NCBI RefSeq assembly: GCF_001433995.1
Contig: NZ_AZCX01000012.1
Location: 1-64,000 of the forward strand
Direction: 5' to 3'
From: Secundilactobacillus kimchicus JCM 15530
GTDB taxonomy: Bacteria > Bacillota > Bacilli > Lactobacillales > Lactobacillaceae
Length of the DNA stretch: 64,000 nt
The position numbers and the translations under genes were made by a program. Position 1 is the stretch's first letter, and every line of letters starts with the position of its first letter. The notes below the pieces were generated by a model. That model made no database searches. It saw only the letters and a list, made by a program, of their open reading frames with translations, and was not told the DNA's origin. Positions 1 through 8,530 of this stretch are shown in pieces.

Positions 1-448
1 AAGACCCAGATAAAGTGATTTCTTTAAGCTAGATTGCATGAAAAATTCCTCCAAACATATTTGTATGTAACTCATCAAGCAGAAACAGTATACCTGAAAT
101 TACTCTGAATGTTAAGTAAAATCCACTAGGAAATTACAAAATGGTTCTGAACTGGCACCCAAAATAACTCATGCACACCCCATTCAACTTACGACCGAAT
201 TATAACGCAGGCTCACAAATAAAATCAAGCAGAAACACCAAAATGTCTCATCCTTGACATGTTTTAACGTAATTGAAATATACGTCAAAACCTGCACCAT
301 AGACGGTCCGCCACTGAGTCATTTTCATCATAACGCACTTGATTCGAATATGCTATTAATTAACTTTGTTAAATAGCTGATAGGTTTTTTAAACCCTTTT
401 AAAACCCTAGTTATCGTAAATCAGAGGCCTAAATTATTCTGAAATCAA
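1..448. other. Intergenic, no gene seen
   Basis: AT-rich stretch at the left window edge. No open frame with a ribosome binding site is visible on either strand and no known RNA was recognised. It lies downstream of the minus-strand terminator at 449-495, so it may be the promoter region of something to the left of the window. Confidence 0.5.
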
Positions 449-495
449 GCCGAAAAATAAAGATTGATCTGCCGCTAAAAACGGTAAATCAATCT
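449..495 (-). terminator. Rho-independent terminator, minus strand
   Basis: Two 14-nt arms (461-474 and 482-495) pair with two mismatches around a short A-rich loop. On the minus strand they are followed by a T-rich tail (TTATTTTT). This is the natural 3' end of a minus-strand transcript starting near 684. Confidence 0.6.
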
Positions 496-684
496 AAGTA
501 GGTGAAACATTCTATGATGACCTTCCAGCTAATTTACGACTCACAAATATAGGAATCATGGGGAATGAGTCCCTGACTACAAAACAAGGGTGTGAGCCGA
601 AGACCTCACTATCAAGTCCCCTTAAATATAGCAAGCCCCCTACCTAATTTCAATTAGTATTACCTGCAATCTGTTCTTAAAATT
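455..684 (-). ncRNA. Candidate small RNA 2 (about 230 nt)
   Basis: A minus-strand unit with a TATAAT -10 box at 691-696, a GTTTGA -35-like hexamer 16 bp upstream and a terminator at 449-495, with no convincing coding frame inside. It carries the motif CATTCCCCATGATT (complement near 555-568), which recurs with one extra base in the neighbouring candidate at 728-926. The C-rich core is complementary to a GGGGAATG type ribosome-binding-site/start-codon stretch, so base pairing with mRNA starts is a possible mode of action (inference). It was not matched to a known RNA family. Confidence 0.4.
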
Positions 685-690
685 GACCAG

Positions 691-718
691 ATTATAAAAT
701 TCCTAAAACTTCTCAAAC
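691..718 (-). promoter_or_regulatory. Promoter of candidate small RNA 2
   Basis: Minus strand: -35-like GTTTGA (713-718), 16-bp spacer, TATAAT (691-696). Read by eye; the -35 match is only fair. Confidence 0.4.
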
Positions 719-727
719 TTTGGCACT

Positions 728-749
728 AAAAAAGCCCCCATAATCGGGG
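728..749 (-). terminator. Rho-independent terminator, minus strand
   Basis: On the minus strand CCCC-GATTAT-GGGGG is followed by CTTTTTT. It ends the candidate small RNA that starts near 926 and would also stop read-through from the antiporter gene upstream. Confidence 0.7.
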
Positions 750-926
750 ACTCAGGGGAGTAACCACATTTGCGGCGCTTTCGGGCGGTAAGAACCCTAA
801 CGCTATCAATGTGTCTGCCAATCAGTAGGACGTTCTTAGCTCAAATGTCCGTGCAACACAACAATCATAGGGGAATGAAAAAACTGGGAGAACGGCAGAA
901 ACGAGCGCTTTGTCGAACTGTTGTCG
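728..926 (-). ncRNA. Candidate small RNA 1 (about 200 nt)
   Basis: A promoter (TTGCAT, 18 bp, TATAAT at 933-962, minus strand) and a strong terminator (728-749) bracket roughly 200 nt with no credible coding frame. Internal pairing is visible: TCTGCC-GTTCT near the 5' part can pair with AGAAC and GGCAGA further down. It shares CATTCCCC(T)ATGATT with candidate small RNA 2. The length would fit 6S RNA, but I could not confirm a 6S fold, so it stays unassigned. Confidence 0.45.
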
Positions 927-932
927 ATTTAC

Positions 933-962
933 ATTATAGTGTAAACCGTTACCAAAATGCAA
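933..962 (-). promoter_or_regulatory. Promoter of candidate small RNA 1
   Basis: Minus strand: TTGCAT (957-962), 18-bp spacer, perfect TATAAT (933-938). It lies about 40 nt downstream of the antiporter stop codon, so it would drive an independent transcript. Confidence 0.55.
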
Positions 963-1003
963 CGTGTTCGTAATATTCGTGACAAAGCGTCACAAACGTA
1001 TTA

Positions 1004-3046
1004 TTACCGCCAGATGCCGTGCTGTCCGCTATACGCATCCGTATTCTCCAAATACGTCATTTCATCCGTTGAAATTCGACGTTGTAACTTTTCTGCAATC
1101 GGCTTTTCCAACCGACCGTCTTCCACAGCGCTTTGAATCAGATCATACTCGGCATGAAACGCTCGCAGAAACATCTGATAAACGTAATCGGAGTTCACGT
1201 CTTCGGCATGGATTCGCCGGTGCCGCGTCCGGTAGTAGCGTTTTACCATGTTCGTTTCAACGGCATTGCCCTGCTGTTCATTTAAAAAGGCCATCACAGC
1301 ATCAAACCCCGCCTGCTCGATTGGGAGGATATCCTCACCATGTTCTTCAAACTGTTCGCGCCAATAAACTTCTTCCATCGCAATCGGCGCCGTCAAAAAC
1401 GCCTGTTGAGCCCGCCCTAAATTCCGATACTGGGCCCCCATATGGAAGGTGAAGCGAATTTTGAGCACCACATTCTTCCAAATTTTTTCGTCAGCTGTGA
1501 AATTAGTAAACTGCAGAAACCGACCATAGTATTTGAACTCATCATCCGTAATTTGACCGTCATCGCGCATCTTAGAAACGGCTGCCAGTTCAATTTTATG
1601 GCTCTGCCCGATCAGCTCCCGCCGGATTCTCATATTCGGGGTAGCATCCAGAATCAGCTGCTGCTGAAGCGATTCAATCACCACCTGGGCCTCCGCTTTA
1701 TGCGCCGTTTCTTGACTAAGGTCATGAATGGCGGCTTGAATCATCCGTCTGACCCACCGATACCGCGGTTGCCCCGTTTCTTGCGACGGCAATAATAGGG
1801 GCACAAAGATGGTGGGCGCAATCAGACTCGTTAAAATAACAACGGCCGCTAAGAAGATCAACATGCCACGTAGCGCAAACGGCTGACCATTCACACGATC
1901 CGGCATTGAAAAGGCCAACGATAGCGTAATCGTCCCATTTGCGCCACTCAGGGCCATAATTAAGCTATCCCGCCAGGCATGCTCCGATTTTGTCTGACGC
2001 TTAATCATATAACGCGACCAAACCCAACGGAGTGCACCCTTAGCGAGGTAAATTCCAATACCAACAACGATGAGTGTCAACACCGTGACGTTTGATTCAT
2101 CGGACAAGTGTAAGGCACGGGTCACTTCAGGCAGTGACAGGCCGAGTAAAACAAACACGACCCCACTGAGTGTGCCGGAGGCAATCTCCCAGACGTTGCT
2201 AGTCACCAACTGCATTCGCGAACTCGTCAGCTGCAACTTGTCACGTTCTGACCCCTGGACGAGCCCAGCCGCAACAACGGCTAAAATCCCAGATAATTCG
2301 AGTTCCTCGGCCAACAAATAGACTAGAAATGGTGATAACAGTTGAATCAGTACCATGATTAACGGCGTATCGTCGTTGTAACGAATCAGCGCTAACCGCA
2401 CGCTAACAACAATGGTTCCAACAATGCCTCCGAATAACAAGCCCCCTAAAAACTCCCACAGGAAGACCACTAGGGCGGTCCCCATCGAAAATTGGCCAGA
2501 AATGTACGCCGTCATCGCCATATCGAAGATAACGATTCCAGCGGCGTCGTTGAACAGAGATTCGTTTTTCAGCGTGCCCGCCTGCTCTTCAGCGATGGGA
2601 TTCGCCTCGAAGATTGAATTAACCGCTGACGCATCCGTCGGCGAAACAATCGCCAGTAACGCGAAGCTTAACGTCAATGGTAAGAGGGCAAACAAAAAAT
2701 GGAGCCCCGTCCCGACGATGATGACAGTCATTAGGACCAATCCCACCGCCAGCGACAAAATATTAGAAATCGACCGGCCAATCCAGTCCCTTGAGCTGTT
2801 CTGCGCCTCGTTAAACAAAAGCGGTGCAATAATAGCCAGAGCAAACGTGCTTGGATTCAGCTCAAATGACCGGTACATCGGTAACCCAGCCAACAGCAAG
2901 CCAAGCGCAATTAAGAAAAACGGCAACGGAATAACGGGAACGTGCCGCGCAATAATGTTAGCAACCACCACGGCTGCGATGATAATGCCAAGTAATAATA
3001 CCTGTTCCAAAAGGTTCGGCCTCCTCAACTTTTTTTCAACCCTCAT
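1004..3046 (-). CDS. CPA1-family Na+(K+)/H+ antiporter, NhaP-like
   Basis: A 680-residue membrane protein. Residues 1-420 hold about a dozen hydrophobic segments; the conserved LSPTDAS-type motif (IVSPTDASAV, about residue 132-141) and a following ESLFNDAAGIVIFD stretch are the hallmark ion-binding region of CPA1 antiporters. Residues 430-680 form a charged cytoplasmic tail, as in NhaP-type exchangers with regulatory C-termini. It probably exchanges cytoplasmic Na+ or K+ for H+ at the cell membrane for pH and salt homeostasis; the cation cannot be told from sequence. The ribosome binding site before the ATG is weak (AGGGTAG). It stands alone, with glnPH upstream on the same strand behind a terminator. 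Confidence 0.85.
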   Translation of the reverse strand: MRVEKKLRRPNLLEQVLLLGIIIAAVVVANIIARHVPVIPLPFFLIALGLLLAGLPMYRSFELNPSTFALAIIAPLLFNEAQNSSRDWIGRSISNILSLAVGLVLMTVIIVGTGLHFLFALLPLTLSFALLAIVSPTDASAVNSIFEANPIAEEQAGTLKNESLFNDAAGIVIFDMAMTAYISGQFSMGTALVVFLWEFLGGLLFGGIVGTIVVSVRLALIRYNDDTPLIMVLIQLLSPFLVYLLAEELELSGILAVVAAGLVQGSERDKLQLTSSRMQLVTSNVWEIASGTLSGVVFVLLGLSLPEVTRALHLSDESNVTVLTLIVVGIGIYLAKGALRWVWSRYMIKRQTKSEHAWRDSLIMALSGANGTITLSLAFSMPDRVNGQPFALRGMLIFLAAVVILTSLIAPTIFVPLLLPSQETGQPRYRWVRRMIQAAIHDLSQETAHKAEAQVVIESLQQQLILDATPNMRIRRELIGQSHKIELAAVSKMRDDGQITDDEFKYYGRFLQFTNFTADEKIWKNVVLKIRFTFHMGAQYRNLGRAQQAFLTAPIAMEEVYWREQFEEHGEDILPIEQAGFDAVMAFLNEQQGNAVETNMVKRYYRTRHRRIHAEDVNSDYVYQMFLRAFHAEYDLIQSAVEDGRLEKPIAEKLQRRISTDEMTYLENTDAYSGQHGIWR

Positions 3047-3099
3047 TTTACGCTACCCTGCAAAAAATAGCGGTAATTTGTGCTCATCTCACACCAAGC

Positions 3100-3125
3100 A
3101 AAAAGCGGCCCCGAAATTAGGCCGC
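3100..3125 (-). terminator. Terminator after the amino-acid ABC gene
   Basis: Perfect GCGGCC/GGCCGC arms around a 9-nt loop, followed on the minus strand by CTTTTTG. It lies about 140 nt beyond the stop codon at 3263. Confidence 0.7.
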
Positions 3126-3262
3126 CACGATTGGCTTACAAAAAGGTATCCGCTCCGGACGCGAAACGGTCTGAAGCAGATCCTTTCTCATTTATTTTAG
3201 TCATCTTTTTTCTATATTAAAAGGTTTAAACTCGACCAATTGACGATTCGCCGTAACTCGGC

Positions 3263-4717
3263 CTAGCTGGCCAGCTTGTAGTGTCTCTTCACCGCATTGG
3301 ACAAGTAGGTCAAAAATCCAATAAGAATTAGGTACATCAACGCAATCAAGAACCACACCTTGAACCCTTCCATGTTCTTCGCGATGATGATGGTTCCCTC
3401 TTGGGTCAGCTCGGCAATCCCGATGGCTGACAGGACCGACGTTCCCTTGAGGGCAATGATGAACTGGTTGATAAAGGATGGCACCATGATGCGAATGGCT
3501 TGTGGTAACACAATTTGCCGCATGGCTCCAAAGTACGAAATCCCGCAGGCTCGTGCCGCTTCCATCTGGCCCTTCGGTACGGCATCAATCCCACCACGGA
3601 CAAAGGACGCGGTATAGGCACTGTTTTCCAGCGTAATGGTCACGACCCCTGCGATAAACAGCGGAATCTTTTCACCAGTCAGGTTGGGAATCCCGATGTA
3701 AACGAAAAAGGCTAGCACCATAACGGGAATGCTTTTGAAAACAAAGGCATAGGTCGTCGCGATGGCTTGCAACGCCTTGTTCGGGAAAACGCCCAGAATA
3801 CCCAGAAACACCCCAATAATGGTGGCGAAAATGATGGAGAGGACCGTGATTTCCACGGTCATGGTGATCCCGCTGATAAACGAGTCCGCGTTTTGACGTA
3901 ACAAGCCTAGAAATGACCGATCAACTTTCGGCCCATCCGTGACCGTACTATTTTTACCAAGGTAGGTGGTCATAATTCGATCGTAGGTGCCATCCGCCTT
4001 GATGGCCTTGAGCCCGGCATTAAATTGCCGCAACAACTTTGCGTGGGTGCCTTTCTTAACCCCAAACGCCACGGGATTCTTGTTGTACGCTTTGCCCACC
4101 ATGTGCAACTTCATTTTGTTTTTGATGGCCGACTCAACCGTGGCGGTCGAATCCACTGCCGCCACCGTGTTACCGACCAGTACATCGTTAAATTGCGTAT
4201 TACTATCCTTAAACCGGCGTAGGTTAAACCCGTACTTCTTTTGCACACTTTCCGCGTACGCCTCAGAGGTAGACCCCGCCTTAACTGCGACCGTTTTGCC
4301 TTTCAGATCCGACCAACTCTTAATCTTGCTGTTCGTCGGGGCCACCAAGGTTAACCCCACGTCTAGGTACGAATTGGAGAAGTCGATCTTTGCCTGACGT
4401 TCAGGCGTCACCATCAAAGCCGCCAAAATGCCATCCGTCTGGTTCCCCTCAAGCGCCGTGATGTTGGCCGTTAGTTCCATTGGCCTAAAAGTATAGGTAA
4501 AGTGTTCCTTTTTTGCGATCGCCTTAAAAAGTTCAATTTCTAGTCCGGGGTGCTTACCGGTATAGCCCCCTTTATTATCCTGAATCTGAAATGGCATAAA
4601 GGTCGGCCCGGTGCCAATCGTATAATGGTCAGCCGCTTTAGCCTGGTTTGAAAAAAGCAAGATGAAGGAGAGCAAAAAAACAAACGCGAGTGATAGTTTA
4701 ACCATAATTTTTCTCAT
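3263..4717 (-). CDS. Amino-acid ABC transporter, fused substrate-binding protein and permease (GlnPH type)
   Basis: A 484-residue fusion. A lipoprotein-free signal peptide (residues 1-28, ending QAKA) leads into an SBP_bac_3 solute-binding domain (about 30-260), then a His/Glu/Gln-type permease with about five membrane helices (about 275-480) and the EAA loop (MEAARACGISYFGAMRQI), which docks the ATPase. It imports a polar amino acid, probably glutamine or glutamate, with the ATPase encoded divergently at 4951. I chose the ATG at 4717 over one 30 nt upstream because AAAGGTG sits 7 nt before it and the signal peptide then starts properly. This fused architecture is common in lactic acid bacteria. 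Confidence 0.88.
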   Translation of the reverse strand: MRKIMVKLSLAFVFLLSFILLFSNQAKAADHYTIGTGPTFMPFQIQDNKGGYTGKHPGLEIELFKAIAKKEHFTYTFRPMELTANITALEGNQTDGILAALMVTPERQAKIDFSNSYLDVGLTLVAPTNSKIKSWSDLKGKTVAVKAGSTSEAYAESVQKKYGFNLRRFKDSNTQFNDVLVGNTVAAVDSTATVESAIKNKMKLHMVGKAYNKNPVAFGVKKGTHAKLLRQFNAGLKAIKADGTYDRIMTTYLGKNSTVTDGPKVDRSFLGLLRQNADSFISGITMTVEITVLSIIFATIIGVFLGILGVFPNKALQAIATTYAFVFKSIPVMVLAFFVYIGIPNLTGEKIPLFIAGVVTITLENSAYTASFVRGGIDAVPKGQMEAARACGISYFGAMRQIVLPQAIRIMVPSFINQFIIALKGTSVLSAIGIAELTQEGTIIIAKNMEGFKVWFLIALMYLILIGFLTYLSNAVKRHYKLAS

Positions 4718-4836
4718 TGTTTTCACACCTTTTTGCATTTTTCTCACACTATAGCACGCCGTGTCAAAAAATAAAAGTGCCTAATTTTCTTAATTTAATG
4801 GTGTTTAACAGTAAATATACCGAAAGTTCCCGTCTA

Positions 4837-4865
4837 TTGACAGATTAAAAAATAGTTAGTATATT
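4837..4865 (+). promoter_or_regulatory. Sigma-A promoter of glnQ-like gene
   Basis: TTGACA (4837-4842), 17-bp spacer, TATATT (4860-4865), about 85 nt before the ATPase start. The -35 is consensus. The divergent intergenic region is where co-regulation of the two halves of the transporter would act. Confidence 0.7.
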
Positions 4866-4950
4866 TAGGTCGTTCCATAATATTCATTCAAAAACCTTGT
4901 AATTATTCTGTATCTGCCTAAGAAAAGCCTCACAGAACGGAGGAACCCCC

Positions 4951-5691
4951 ATGTCGATGATTGAATTTCATAACGTCGAAAAATACTATGGCGATTATCA
5001 TGCGCTACGCCAAATTAACCTCACCATTGAAAGCGGCGAAACGGTGGTGTTAATCGGCCCATCCGGTTCGGGAAAATCAACCCTGCTGCGCACCGTTAAC
5101 GGCCTCGAAAGCATCCAGCAGGGCCAGTTAATCGTCAACGGGCAGGACTTGGCCGACAGCAAAACCGATATGAACCGGATTCGTAAAAACGTCGGCATGG
5201 TCTTTCAACACTTTAACCTCTATGCTAATAAAACCATTCTAGAAAACGTCATGTTGGCGCCGCGGATGGTCCTCCACCGACCGGAAGCCGAAAATAAAAA
5301 AATCGCAATGGACCTGCTCGATCAAGTGGACTTGGTGAATCAAGCCACTAAGATGCCATCGCAATTGTCAGGTGGTCAACAACAACGCATCGCCATCGCG
5401 CGGTCACTGGCGCTCCAACCCAAAGCGCTCCTCTTTGACGAGCCCACCAGCGCGCTAGATCCCGAAATGATCGACGACGTGTTAAACGTCATGAAGACCA
5501 TCGCCAAGGATTCCGACATGACGTTACTGGTCGTGACCCACGAGATGGGCTTCGCACGAGAAGTTGCCAACCGGGTCATCTTCATGGCGGACGGGCAAGT
5601 CTTGGAAGATGATAGTAAGGAACACTTCTTTAATGGCCAGCCCTCAAACGAACGAGCCCGCCAGTTCTTGGGGAAAATCATTACCCACTAA
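4951..5691 (+). CDS. glnQ: Amino-acid ABC transporter ATP-binding protein (GlnQ type)
   Basis: A 246-residue ATPase with Walker A GPSGSGKST (about residues 36-44), Q-loop, signature LSGGQQQR, Walker B ALLFDEPTSALD and H-switch VTHEM. It matches the polar amino-acid uptake subfamily in length and motifs. It energises the fused binding-protein/permease encoded divergently at 3263-4717; the two face each other across 233 bp with a consensus promoter for this gene. The start is set by CGGAGGAA 5 nt before the first of two close ATGs. The substrate (glutamine assumed) is inferred from family only. Confidence 0.9.
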   Translation: MSMIEFHNVEKYYGDYHALRQINLTIESGETVVLIGPSGSGKSTLLRTVNGLESIQQGQLIVNGQDLADSKTDMNRIRKNVGMVFQHFNLYANKTILENVMLAPRMVLHRPEAENKKIAMDLLDQVDLVNQATKMPSQLSGGQQQRIAIARSLALQPKALLFDEPTSALDPEMIDDVLNVMKTIAKDSDMTLLVVTHEMGFAREVANRVIFMADGQVLEDDSKEHFFNGQPSNERARQFLGKIITH

Positions 5692-5709
5692 CACACTTGG
5701 AGGACAAAC

Positions 5710-5752
5710 AAGCCCCACCCCAGTTCGACTTCAACTGGGGTGGGGCTTGTTC
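5710..5752 (+). terminator. Terminator after glnQ
   Basis: A 14-bp GC-rich stem (GCCCCACCCCAGTT paired with AACTGGGGTGGGGC) with a 7-nt loop, followed by TTGTTCTT. It also insulates the convergent S53 protease gene. Confidence 0.85.
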
Positions 5753-5797
5753 TTCATCTATTCTATTGACCCAATTTTTTACTTTAATGCCGGGTCG

Positions 5798-7639
5798 TTA
5801 CTGCTTAAACAGCGTCATTAACTTATCGAAATTAATGGTTCCAAGACCACTTGCCTGATTGTACAACTTACCGGGTTGGCCGGTGTAGTAAAGGTTCGTA
5901 CTATCGACACTATCCAATACGGTAAACGGCGAGTTCGGTTGTTGCGCAAACTTGTAAATCTGCGGGTTCCAGAACCCAACTGGTTGACTGAGTCCACTGT
6001 TCATGACGGCGTTGGCGCCCGCCATTTGCGGTGTCGTAAAGCTCGTACCACCGCTAACTTGCCAGAACTTAATTGGATGGGTCAAAACCTGATTACCAAC
6101 CGGCATCACTTGCACACCACTGGCATACACGGCGTAGCCAGTCGTCTTATCAGCGTTCCCTGAGACGTCCGGCAGGTTTCGCCCCGTCTTCGTTCCCGTA
6201 ATGACCTTCGGGTTCTTTTGGACCACGTACTTGCCCTTCTGATATTTCAGAAGCGAAATCGCGCGGAACGTGTTCACACCCGGTACGCCCAGTTGATAAG
6301 GTGGTGTTGTGTTCAGTTCAGAGAACCCACCACCACCAGCCGCAAAATGACCACCGGCAATATCTTTTGTCCCCATCGAAATCATATCACCCCACGCCGT
6401 TTCGTTCGGTTGGTTGACATCCTTCCCCCGGATATTGTACTGGTATGGCAATGTTGTGCCCCCAACTACGGTAATATATGGTGACGTTGAGAACGGGTGA
6501 TTCTCATAGCTGGCTGGTTCGCCCCAGATGCCGGTGTCGCCACTGGCTGCAAAGACCGAGATTCCCTGAGCAGCCGCCTGCCGGAAGATAATGTTGAAGG
6601 CCTGATTAAGTTGCTGCACGGTCTCGCTAGCACCGCTACTAAACAACTTGGCATCTTCCATATCCGAGCTAAAGCTGGTACTCAACTGCTTATCGCGATT
6701 AGCGCTGATGGCGTTCGCAAAGGCGTTGTAGTACAGTTGGTCCATCTTTTCCGTCTCGTTTTCCGAAATGGCCGTGTAAACGTCAATCTTCGCGCCCGGC
6801 GCCGTTTCACCAGCTTGCTCCACGTCTAGTGACGCTTCGACCTGTCCGTCATTGAAGCCCATCGACTGGTTGTAATCCGCCACGGCCGCTTTTTGGTCAT
6901 CCGTGTAGTACTTCGTAATCCGGTTCGCGCTTGCCGGTGCCCCAACCATCCGCCAGTACGTCTGAGCGTCCTTGACATTCATATCGGCGGCCAGGGTAAT
7001 AATGCCAATCCGCTGACCCTGACCGGTTTGGCCGTTTTTAGTCAACTGGTCCAAGTGGTATTGCTTCGCAAACTTCGCTGCCCCGTATTTGTTCGCAAAA
7101 TCGGTCGAATTCAGCTTAAGATTTGGCTTATCGTTGAATTTCGGATAAACCGCGTGCTTGGCTTTCTTAGCCTTGGCGTCGGTCTTCTTAGCGTACAACC
7201 CAATCACGGCCACCGTTTTTTTCGATAGTGTGGCTGGTAGCTTCGTCGTCGTGTGCGTGTTCACCTTGGTCTTGGTCAGCTTCGCCTTAAACGCCTTCAC
7301 GAGGTTAGCCCGCGTCCCAGTCACTCGCAACACGAGGTTCCCCGGGAACACCTTGGTGGTTAACTTGTAGCGCTTAAAATACTTTTGGAACTGCTTGACT
7401 GTACTGGTCGACTGGCCGAACTGGCTGGCCACCCCACTCGGTGTCAGATACTGGTGGTAATGCGCCGTCCCCGGTGTGACCGTCTGGTACACGTAGTCCG
7501 TAAAGCCGCCGTCATTTGTCGGTTTCAACACCACGTTGATCGACGTCTTAGCGGCGGCATGGGCCGCCACAGTCGTTGAAGCGCCGCCAAAAAGCAGGCC
7601 CGCGCCAACTAGCGTCAGTGTCGCTAGCGTTTTGTTCAT
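5798..7639 (-). CDS. Secreted S53 (sedolisin/kumamolisin-like) serine protease
   Basis: A 613-residue exported endopeptidase. It has a signal peptide (1-28, ending AHAAA), a pro-kumamolisin activation domain (about 35-190) and the catalytic domain (about 200-613). Sedolisin catalytic residues are visible: Glu and Asp in VEASLD, the oxyanion Asp in ASGDTG, and the nucleophile Ser in GGTSF. The C-terminal DSVD and GLGTINFDKL segments correspond to the calcium site. Such enzymes are self-activating and act at acid pH, which suits an acidifying lactic acid bacterium. I start at the ATG at 7639 (GGAGGGG 8 nt upstream), not 33 nt earlier. No wall anchor is seen, so it is probably released. A paralogue lies at 15778-17595. 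Confidence 0.88.
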   Translation of the reverse strand: MNKTLATLTLVGAGLLFGGASTTVAAHAAAKTSINVVLKPTNDGGFTDYVYQTVTPGTAHYHQYLTPSGVASQFGQSTSTVKQFQKYFKRYKLTTKVFPGNLVLRVTGTRANLVKAFKAKLTKTKVNTHTTTKLPATLSKKTVAVIGLYAKKTDAKAKKAKHAVYPKFNDKPNLKLNSTDFANKYGAAKFAKQYHLDQLTKNGQTGQGQRIGIITLAADMNVKDAQTYWRMVGAPASANRITKYYTDDQKAAVADYNQSMGFNDGQVEASLDVEQAGETAPGAKIDVYTAISENETEKMDQLYYNAFANAISANRDKQLSTSFSSDMEDAKLFSSGASETVQQLNQAFNIIFRQAAAQGISVFAASGDTGIWGEPASYENHPFSTSPYITVVGGTTLPYQYNIRGKDVNQPNETAWGDMISMGTKDIAGGHFAAGGGGFSELNTTPPYQLGVPGVNTFRAISLLKYQKGKYVVQKNPKVITGTKTGRNLPDVSGNADKTTGYAVYASGVQVMPVGNQVLTHPIKFWQVSGGTSFTTPQMAGANAVMNSGLSQPVGFWNPQIYKFAQQPNSPFTVLDSVDSTNLYYTGQPGKLYNQASGLGTINFDKLMTLFKQ

Positions 7640-7888
7640 TATAATACCCCTCCCCAATTCCTCGTGACCCATCAGCCCCCAAATTTGCTAACCAAAATGG
7701 CCAGTAAAACACTGCTGCATCAGCTTTATGGCGTTATTTTGTCATAATGCCAACGTCGGGTCAATTGGAACGTCTCGGGAATTTGAACGGTCGGGGTTGG
7801 TGAGGCCCGTGGCGATGGTTCTGGCCGAGGATAATGGGTTTGTATTTGACGAGATATCGACTATACTGACCTCACGGAGGGACGTCCG

Positions 7889-8150
7889 ATGCCAGAAACC
7901 ACCAAAGTTAGAAAAGTCGGCAATAAATGCGTGTTACCTATTCCGGCGACAATATCAAGTCACGTTGGTGATGTCTTTCAGGTCACCGAACAAGGCGATG
8001 GCACACTCGTTTATTTGCCAGTGAAAAGCGCCAATATCTTCGCCTCACTCGCGTGGCAAAAATCACGATTACCAGGGCGACATGACCAAAGTTGACGCTT
8101 TGAAGCCTTTACTCCCAAGGGGGCTGGAGCGCTTAGATGACTCGCAATGA
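7889..8150 (+). pseudogene. Frameshifted AbrB/MazE-type antitoxin
   Basis: ACGGAGGG precedes an ATG opening a SpoVT-AbrB-like N-terminus (VRKVGNKCVLPIPA, then a VGDVF and dG..VYLP strand), the swapped-hairpin DNA-binding fold of type II antitoxins. As written the frame stops at 8095 after 68 codons. Adding one base to the A5 run at 8058-8062 lets it continue in a plausible frame (NHDYQGDMTKVDAL...) to a TGA at 8148-8150. That TGA overlaps an ATG by ATGA, the usual antitoxin-toxin coupling. So this is an antitoxin with a one-base deletion in a homopolymer, either real decay or a sequencing error. Confidence 0.65.
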
Positions 8151-8245
8151 CCGACTTTCAGCACCCCAAAAGTGCCATTATCGTCATGGATGCCGAAGCT
8201 TTTTTGCACACAAAAACCCCTACCAATCGGCAGGGGTTTTCATGA
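8147..8245 (+). pseudogene. Stub of the antitoxin's partner gene
   Basis: An ATG overlapping the restored antitoxin stop (ATGA) opens a 32-codon frame beginning MTDFQHPKSAII. It runs straight into the terminator hairpin at 8213-8240. Position and overlap are those of a toxin gene, but the frame is far too short for MazF, PIN or RelE toxins and the family cannot be told. I read it as a 3'-deleted toxin remnant. Confidence 0.4.
8213..8240. terminator. Bidirectional terminator
   Basis: AAAACCCCT and AGGGGTTTT arms around an 11-nt spacer, T-rich on both strands. It closes the toxin-antitoxin remnant. Confidence 0.6.
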
Positions 8246-8474
8246 CTTTGACGAGTTACGGGGTCCTTTTTCACAAGACCACATTAACACTTATGACGCC
8301 AGGTCACAACTAAAGTCTCTCTTCTTTACTGAATCAATTGAATCTTTCCGTGATTTTGTGCGTATATAACCCTATTGGCAATTAAAAAATCCGCGGGGAG
8401 GTTCAACTGGCATGACGAAATGGCCGGCATCATTTAAAATTCATTTCCATTTTCACTTTTCAACTATTATGTGA

Positions 8475-8500
8475 TATACTATAACTCGAACAGACGTTTG
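8475..8500 (+). promoter_or_regulatory. recA promoter -10 and LexA (SOS) box
   Basis: An extended -10 (TGATATACT, hexamer 8475-8480) is followed directly by CGAACAGACGTTTG (8487-8500). That fits the Gram-positive LexA/DinR consensus CGAACRNRYGTTYC at 13 of 14 positions. A repressor bound there would cover the transcription start, so recA is expected to be SOS-induced. Confidence 0.85.
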
Positions 8501-8530
8501 GCACATTTGAGAGTATGAGGAGGACGCCAC

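Noticed and set aside
770-973. 67-codon plus-strand frame
   Set aside because: No ribosome binding site, unnatural composition, and it lies opposite candidate small RNA 1 with promoter and terminator on the minus strand.
964-1452. 162-codon plus-strand frame
   Set aside because: Antisense shadow of the antiporter C-terminus.
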